The notes under the pieces were generated by a model, which made no database searches, was not told the DNA's origin, and worked only from the letters and a program-made list of their open reading frames with translations. 17,959 nucleotides of DNA from Treponema sp. (lineage in GTDB: Bacteria; Spirochaetota; Spirochaetia; Treponematales; Treponemataceae), in the NCBI GenBank assembly GCA_023231445.1, contig JALNVF010000062.1, positions 1-17,959 on the forward strand, read 5' to 3'. This document shows positions 13,943-17,959 of the stretch, in pieces. The stretch's first letter is position 1. Every line of letters starts with the position of its first letter. The translations under genes were made by a program, and so were the position numbers.

Positions 13943-15424
13943 ATGAAAAAGCATAATGACTATACGGCCCCATTCGGTAATAAAATTCCGTTCGCATCGG
14001 TTTGCTTTGCACGGTTCAGATATTACCTCTGCCGATTCCTGTTTGCAAAAGACGACACCCCTGTTGTTCCTGCTGCGGTTCCTGCAGGGGAAGCCTATAA
14101 CGATTTCGGCATGCTCACAATTGTCGATAAAAACAAAACAACAGAACCGGTACAGGATATTAATCCGGAGCACGCTCTTATCATAGGAACCGTTCGGATG
14201 GGATTCGGACACTGGCGTATGGCAATTGCAATGGCGTCAGCAGCTCATCATCTTGGCTATACTCCGTATCTGCTCGATATACTGTCATTCGACGGCAGCA
14301 CGGCACAAAAATCTATAAGATTTCTTGAATACTGGTACGACGTTTTTTCCCGTATTTCTCAAAAATCAAAATGGTTCAATAAATACATATGGGAACGGGC
14401 AACATCGACAGGTGGCAGGAGCCTTAAATCGTGTGTCTATGAACGTTGTCTGTCACAGCTTTTTACTCCTATTTTTATTAATTTTCAAAAAGACATTCCG
14501 TTACTTTCGATGCATCCATGGATAGGACATGCAGCTGTTTTATGCGGTATGAAAAATATTGTAAGTATTATTCCCGACAACCTGCCGCTTGCATTCTGGC
14601 TGGTCGAGGGAACAAGACATACCGTACAATCCCCATCGGCATATATGGGATACCGTACACTTATTTCTATGGATACAAAATATCCAATAACAAACTGCAT
14701 ACCGCAAAGTGCTCTGACAGAAGCGGGACATTACGTCGACTATGAAATAGTATCTACAATAGAGCAGGACTGTGATAAACGTCTGGAACGCTGTAAAAGA
14801 GGAAAAGCACGCCGGTTCCTTTTAACAATGGGGGGTGCGGGTGCTCAGGCAGAACGTTTTGCCGATATTATCAATACATGTCGTTCTTCAATTGAAACAG
14901 ACAAAGCAGTGTTTTTTGTAAATATGGGTGATCACAAAGGCCGATGGACAGAACTCAGAGACAAACTTACAAAGGAAGGCATCACATATACCCTGCACTC
15001 CGACTGGGAACAAACCAAACAATTCGTTAAAAAAGCAGATTCAGACGATATCAACGGAATACATATTTTTCTTCACAATGATTTTTATGCTGCAGTGTAT
15101 CTTACAAACCTGCTTATGCATGTAAGTGATATTATGATAACAAAACCCAGTGAACTTTCATTTTACCCTGTTCCAAAACTATTCATTCAACGAGTAGGCA
15201 GGCATGAAGCCTGGGGCGCTATCCGGGGGTCTGAAATCGGAGACGGGACAATCGAAACAGATTGTGAAACAGACCTGCACAGAACACTTCTTACGCTTAT
15301 AAACAGCAGCGATCTCCTTGAAATATATATACGGCATATCAGATTAAATGCAGCAGCAGGAGTTTATAACGGAGCATACAATGCAGTTGCATTTACAGAA
15401 ATAAAAGACAAAATGAAATTATGA
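13943..15424 (+). CDS. Putative GT-B-fold glycosyltransferase-like protein
   Basis: 493 residues, cytosolic, no signal peptide. Two Rossmann-like halves can be guessed: an N-terminal one with ALIIGTVRMGFGHWRMAIAMA (GFGH at 87-90), which resembles the glycine-rich GGGH loop of MurG/MGDG-synthase-type enzymes, and a C-terminal one with DIMITKPSELSF (K401, E404), which resembles the sugar-nucleotide-binding 'K.G..t..E' region. LSMHPWIGHAAVL and FLLTMGGAGAQ are consistent with that fold. Substrate unknown; a membrane glycolipid or surface sugar role would be a guess. A TTG 36 bases upstream is frame-matched but coincides with the -35 box, so the ATG is used. A lipoprotein gene follows after 40 bases. 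Confidence 0.75.
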   Translation: MKKHNDYTAPFGNKIPFASVCFARFRYYLCRFLFAKDDTPVVPAAVPAGEAYNDFGMLTIVDKNKTTEPVQDINPEHALIIGTVRMGFGHWRMAIAMASAAHHLGYTPYLLDILSFDGSTAQKSIRFLEYWYDVFSRISQKSKWFNKYIWERATSTGGRSLKSCVYERCLSQLFTPIFINFQKDIPLLSMHPWIGHAAVLCGMKNIVSIIPDNLPLAFWLVEGTRHTVQSPSAYMGYRTLISMDTKYPITNCIPQSALTEAGHYVDYEIVSTIEQDCDKRLERCKRGKARRFLLTMGGAGAQAERFADIINTCRSSIETDKAVFFVNMGDHKGRWTELRDKLTKEGITYTLHSDWEQTKQFVKKADSDDINGIHIFLHNDFYAAVYLTNLLMHVSDIMITKPSELSFYPVPKLFIQRVGRHEAWGAIRGSEIGDGTIETDCETDLHRTLLTLINSSDLLEIYIRHIRLNAAAGVYNGAYNAVAFTEIKDKMKL

Positions 15425-15433
15425 TGTTACAAT
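15405..15433 (+). promoter_or_regulatory. Candidate promoter of the lipoprotein gene, overlapping the end of the upstream gene
   Basis: AAGACA (15405-15410, 4 of 6), spacer exactly 17, TACAAT (15428-15433, 5 of 6). It spans the last codons and TGA of the GT-B-like gene and gives a leader of about 25 bases with a strong GGAGGA ribosome site. Confidence 0.45.
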
Positions 15434-15464
15434 AAAATTAAAGATTTTAAATGGAGGAAGAATA

Positions 15465-16202
15465 ATGAAGAAAATTATTTGTATACTACTGCCGGTTGCT
15501 GCGGTATTTCTTACGTCGTGTGCAACGGCAGGTGCTCTTGTAAAAACACATATAGCAAACCCCGACAGCACGCTGGCTGCTTTGAACCAGAACGATTATA
15601 TAGTACTTGGACAGGTTTCCGGTACTGGTACAATTATTGCTGCCGATAAAGAAATTACCCAGGAACGGGAAACGCTTTCTGCAGGACAGCGTCCGGCAAA
15701 AGATATTATTCTTGAAGGCGATACACTTCGTTACGGATATCTTAATAATACATCCTATCCGGTACAGACCGCTGAAGAAAAGGCTCTTGGGAACGCAACA
15801 TACAACATGATTGAACAGGCGCTGTATAATAATGCAGATGCAGTAATCTGTGTTAAAACCCGGATGAGTGTTATTCCGGTCATCAATGGAAACGGATCAA
15901 GAAACATGGTCTCTCCAAAAAGCAAAATAACGGTAAAAATTACAGGAATCGCTGTTAAAATTAAAGATACAGGTACAGGCATAAAGGACGGGACTGGAGA
16001 TCAGGAAGATCTTGACCCAGAGGCTACCATAAAAGCTCAGAAAGAAGCAGAAAAAAATTCAGCAGCAGAGTCAAAAACTGAATCCAAGGCTGTTCCTGAT
16101 AATATGGCAGCAGCCACAGAAACAACAAACGACAATACACAAACGGATGCAGCTGCCGCAGCCGATAATACCCTGACAGATACAACTAATACGGCACAAT
16201 AA
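15465..16202 (+). CDS. Lipoprotein with a disordered, Ala/Asp/Thr-rich tail
   Basis: 245 residues. Lipoprotein signal with lipobox LTSC, lipidated Cys at 19. A compact part follows (about 40-165), with DYIVLGQVSGTG and, after a helix, NADAVICVKTRM; this strand-helix-strand outline is seen in several small envelope lipoproteins and in YbjQ-like proteins, but no family is firmly recognised. Residues from about 170 on are low-complexity (E, K, then A, T, D, N) and probably unstructured, perhaps a spacer through the periplasm or at the surface. Start ATG has GGAGGA eight bases upstream. It ends before a hairpin shared with the convergent gltX. Confidence 0.82.
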   Translation: MKKIICILLPVAAVFLTSCATAGALVKTHIANPDSTLAALNQNDYIVLGQVSGTGTIIAADKEITQERETLSAGQRPAKDIILEGDTLRYGYLNNTSYPVQTAEEKALGNATYNMIEQALYNNADAVICVKTRMSVIPVINGNGSRNMVSPKSKITVKITGIAVKIKDTGTGIKDGTGDQEDLDPEATIKAQKEAEKNSAAESKTESKAVPDNMAAATETTNDNTQTDAAAAADNTLTDTTNTAQ

Positions 16203-16220
16203 CAAACTATCGTTAACAAA

Positions 16221-16257
16221 AAAAGCTGCCTTCTGCACATGTCAAAGGACAGCTTTT
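16221..16257. terminator. Bidirectional terminator between the lipoprotein gene and gltX
   Basis: AAAAGCTGCCTT (16221-16232) pairs with AAGGACAGCTTTT (16245-16257) with one bulged base and a 12-nt loop. The minus strand has a long U-run after it (TTTTTTTG), so it is strongest for gltX; the plus strand has a short one. Confidence 0.8.
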
Positions 16258-16326
16258 CTAGTTATAAAAGGATAATACGACAGCGGACTGCCGGAGCAAC
16301 GGTATTCAGCACAGCCCTGACTGCTT

Positions 16327-17904
16327 TTAAAAACTTTTAAGCGTACGTTCTATTCGTTCAAGTGAACGCTCGACACCGAGTATTAAAATAGAACCGATAA
16401 GAGGCGGGCTTACACGACTTCCCGTTACTGCCATACGAATGGGCATCATAAAGTCTCCCATTTTTACTCCCATATCGGCGGAAGTTTTACGTGCAAGTTC
16501 TTCAGAAGCTTCATGATCAAGAGAAGGAAGAGCCTTGACAAAATCTTTCGCTTTTTCAAGTATTTCCTTAGTTTTTACAGCGTCAAGTTTTTTTGGAATA
16601 ATATCAGTGGACGGAGGAACTGCCGGTTCAGTAAACAGAAAATGAACCATTTCTGCAGCGTCCGTCAGATAATGCAGACGTTCTCTGATAAGCGGCATAA
16701 GTTCCATGAGCGAAGTTTTTACAGCTGCACCGGACATGTTCATCTTTTTATCGGCACATACAGGTTCACCGTCTTCGCCTAGTGAAATGCCAGAATATGC
16801 CGGTCCGACATGCGGCGCGGGAAATTCTTCAGTAACATTTACCGGGAGCGATGCATCGCCTGTACCTGTAATAAACGGCAGTGTCTGTTTATACAATTCT
16901 TCATCAGAAAGCAGACGGATATACTGTCCGTTATACCATTCAAGTTTTTTATAGTCAAATACAGCGGGGGATTTATTCAAATGTTCGATTCTGAATCCTT
17001 TGCAGAGTTCTTCAAGCGTATACATATCTTTTCCGTCTTCGTACGAACAGCCCAGCATAGCAACATAATTGATTATTGCCTGGGGGAGATATCCACGTGC
17101 ACGGAATTCGTTTACACTCGTCGCGCCGTGGCGTTTGGACAATTTCTGTCCATCTTTTCCATTCACCATCGGCAGATGACAGAATTCAGGATGTTCCCAG
17201 CCGAACGCACGGTACATCTGCACGTGAAGCGGTGTAGAAGGAATCCACTCCTGCGCACGCATAACATGCGTAATATGCATAAAATGATCGTCAACAATAT
17301 TTGCCAGATGATACGTCGGAAATCCGTCACTTTTCAACAGAACAGGATCCGGACTAATATCCTCATTCTTCCATGTTATATCCCCCAGCAGATAGTCGTG
17401 AAATTTTGTCTCACCCGTAAGCGGAACCTTCAGACGGATAACATACGGTTTTCCTGCGTCAAGATTTGCTTTTACTTCTTCTGAAGTAAGATTACGGCAG
17501 TAACGGTCATATCCCGGAGCCATTTTATTTTCTGTCTGAATCTTGCGTATACGTTCAAGACGTTCAGCATCACAGAAACAGTAATAGGCTTCCCCTTTTT
17601 CAATAAGGTCGTATGCATATTTTTTATAGAGCTCAAAGCGTTCACTTTGTACGTATGGACCGTACGGACCACCTTTTTCACCGCCTTCATCCCATTCCAA
17701 ACCGAGCCAGGCCATTGTGTCATACAGGTTTTTTACAAATTTTTCATCGTACCTCGTACGATCTGTATCTTCCAGGCGAAGAATAAATTTTCCACCCTGC
17801 GATTTTGCAAACAAATAGTTGAAAAGAGCGGTACGAACACCGCCGATATGCTGCATTCCGGTTGGTGACGGAGCATAGCGGACACGAACTTCTTTATTTT
17901 CCAT
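16327..17904 (-). CDS. gltX: Glutamyl-tRNA synthetase
   Basis: Class I synthetase that charges tRNA(Glu) and, in organisms that use GatCAB for glutamine, also tRNA(Gln). 525 residues. HIGG (19-22) in PSPTGMQHIGG and KLSKR (254-258) are the two ATP-binding signatures. A zinc-type motif C109-x-C111-x20-Y132-x3-C136 is complete. LEDTD (44-48) is intact. The C-terminal anticodon-binding part is full length. A frame-matched TTG lies four codons upstream, but the ATG has GAGGA six bases away (17910-17914) and gives the family's normal N-terminus, so the ATG is used. Monocistronic as far as visible, with an extended -10 promoter at the window edge. Whether it is discriminating or not cannot be read from these motifs. 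Confidence 0.97.
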   Translation of the reverse strand: MENKEVRVRYAPSPTGMQHIGGVRTALFNYLFAKSQGGKFILRLEDTDRTRYDEKFVKNLYDTMAWLGLEWDEGGEKGGPYGPYVQSERFELYKKYAYDLIEKGEAYYCFCDAERLERIRKIQTENKMAPGYDRYCRNLTSEEVKANLDAGKPYVIRLKVPLTGETKFHDYLLGDITWKNEDISPDPVLLKSDGFPTYHLANIVDDHFMHITHVMRAQEWIPSTPLHVQMYRAFGWEHPEFCHLPMVNGKDGQKLSKRHGATSVNEFRARGYLPQAIINYVAMLGCSYEDGKDMYTLEELCKGFRIEHLNKSPAVFDYKKLEWYNGQYIRLLSDEELYKQTLPFITGTGDASLPVNVTEEFPAPHVGPAYSGISLGEDGEPVCADKKMNMSGAAVKTSLMELMPLIRERLHYLTDAAEMVHFLFTEPAVPPSTDIIPKKLDAVKTKEILEKAKDFVKALPSLDHEASEELARKTSADMGVKMGDFMMPIRMAVTGSRVSPPLIGSILILGVERSLERIERTLKSF

Positions 17905-17946
17905 AAAATTCCTCAAAAGCGTAATTAATGTATAAAATGTTCTATT

Positions 17947-17955
17947 ATTATAGCA
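17947..17955 (-). promoter_or_regulatory. Extended -10 promoter of gltX
   Basis: Minus strand TGCTATAAT, a perfect extended -10. The start point would be near 17940, leaving a leader of about 35 bases with a ribosome site. The -35 is beyond the window end. The 15-base string around it is identical to that at the operon promoter at 4232-4246. Confidence 0.7.
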
Positions 17956-17959
17956 GAAT

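Noticed and set aside
13823..14212. 129-codon minus-strand frame upstream of argJ
   Set aside because: Overlaps the start of the GT-B-like gene and both promoters; Cys-rich with no family features.
1..17959. CRISPR arrays, insertion sequences, prophage or defence genes
   Set aside because: No direct-repeat arrays, transposase, integrase or known defence domains were seen on either strand.

Overview
The window looks like a chromosomal stretch of a host-associated or anaerobic spirochaete, most likely a Treponema relative. This is judged from the overall look of the proteins: a small aromatic-rich outer-membrane barrel protein, a lipoprotein with a classical lipobox, a dCache/GGDEF/EAL sensor, RNase Y, and GatCAB. 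No rRNA marker is present, so the genus is an inference. There are no mobile elements, CRISPR arrays, tRNA genes or phage genes that I can see. Gene density is high and no gene-free stretch exceeds about 130 bases.

Layout. (1) 2-1444 (+): RNase Y, cut at its 5' end by the window edge, ending at a bidirectional terminator. (2) 4227 down to 1538 (-): a tight set of four poorly known genes (a protein with a faint class III aminotransferase pattern, a 3-TM protein, an ASCH-domain protein, a DoxX-like 4-TM protein), then an outer-membrane barrel-like protein. (3) 4324-6579 (+), divergent from that set: a membrane sensor with a dead GGDEF and an apparently intact EAL domain (c-di-GMP hydrolysis). 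(4) 10280 down to 6701 (-): gatC-gatA-gatB, the amidotransferase that makes Gln-tRNA(Gln) from Glu-tRNA(Gln); gatB is broken by an in-frame TAG. (5) 13820 down to 10368 (-): argJ-argB-argD, the N-acetyl cycle of arginine synthesis. (6) 13943-15424 (+): a GT-B-like putative glycosyltransferase, followed by a lipoprotein gene with its own promoter. (7) 17904 down to 16327 (-): gltX, glutamyl-tRNA synthetase, which in the indirect pathway supplies the substrate of GatCAB.

Most notable points: an in-frame amber codon at a probable Gln position near the end of gatB; four transcription units whose first gene has a -10 box about 6-11 nt before its ATG and no usable Shine-Dalgarno sequence (predicted leaderless mRNAs), while internal genes have good Shine-Dalgarno sequences; a perfect 17-bp terminator hairpin behind argD whose distal arm also carries the -35 box of gatC; and a perfect 8-bp inverted repeat sitting on the promoter of the unknown four-gene operon.
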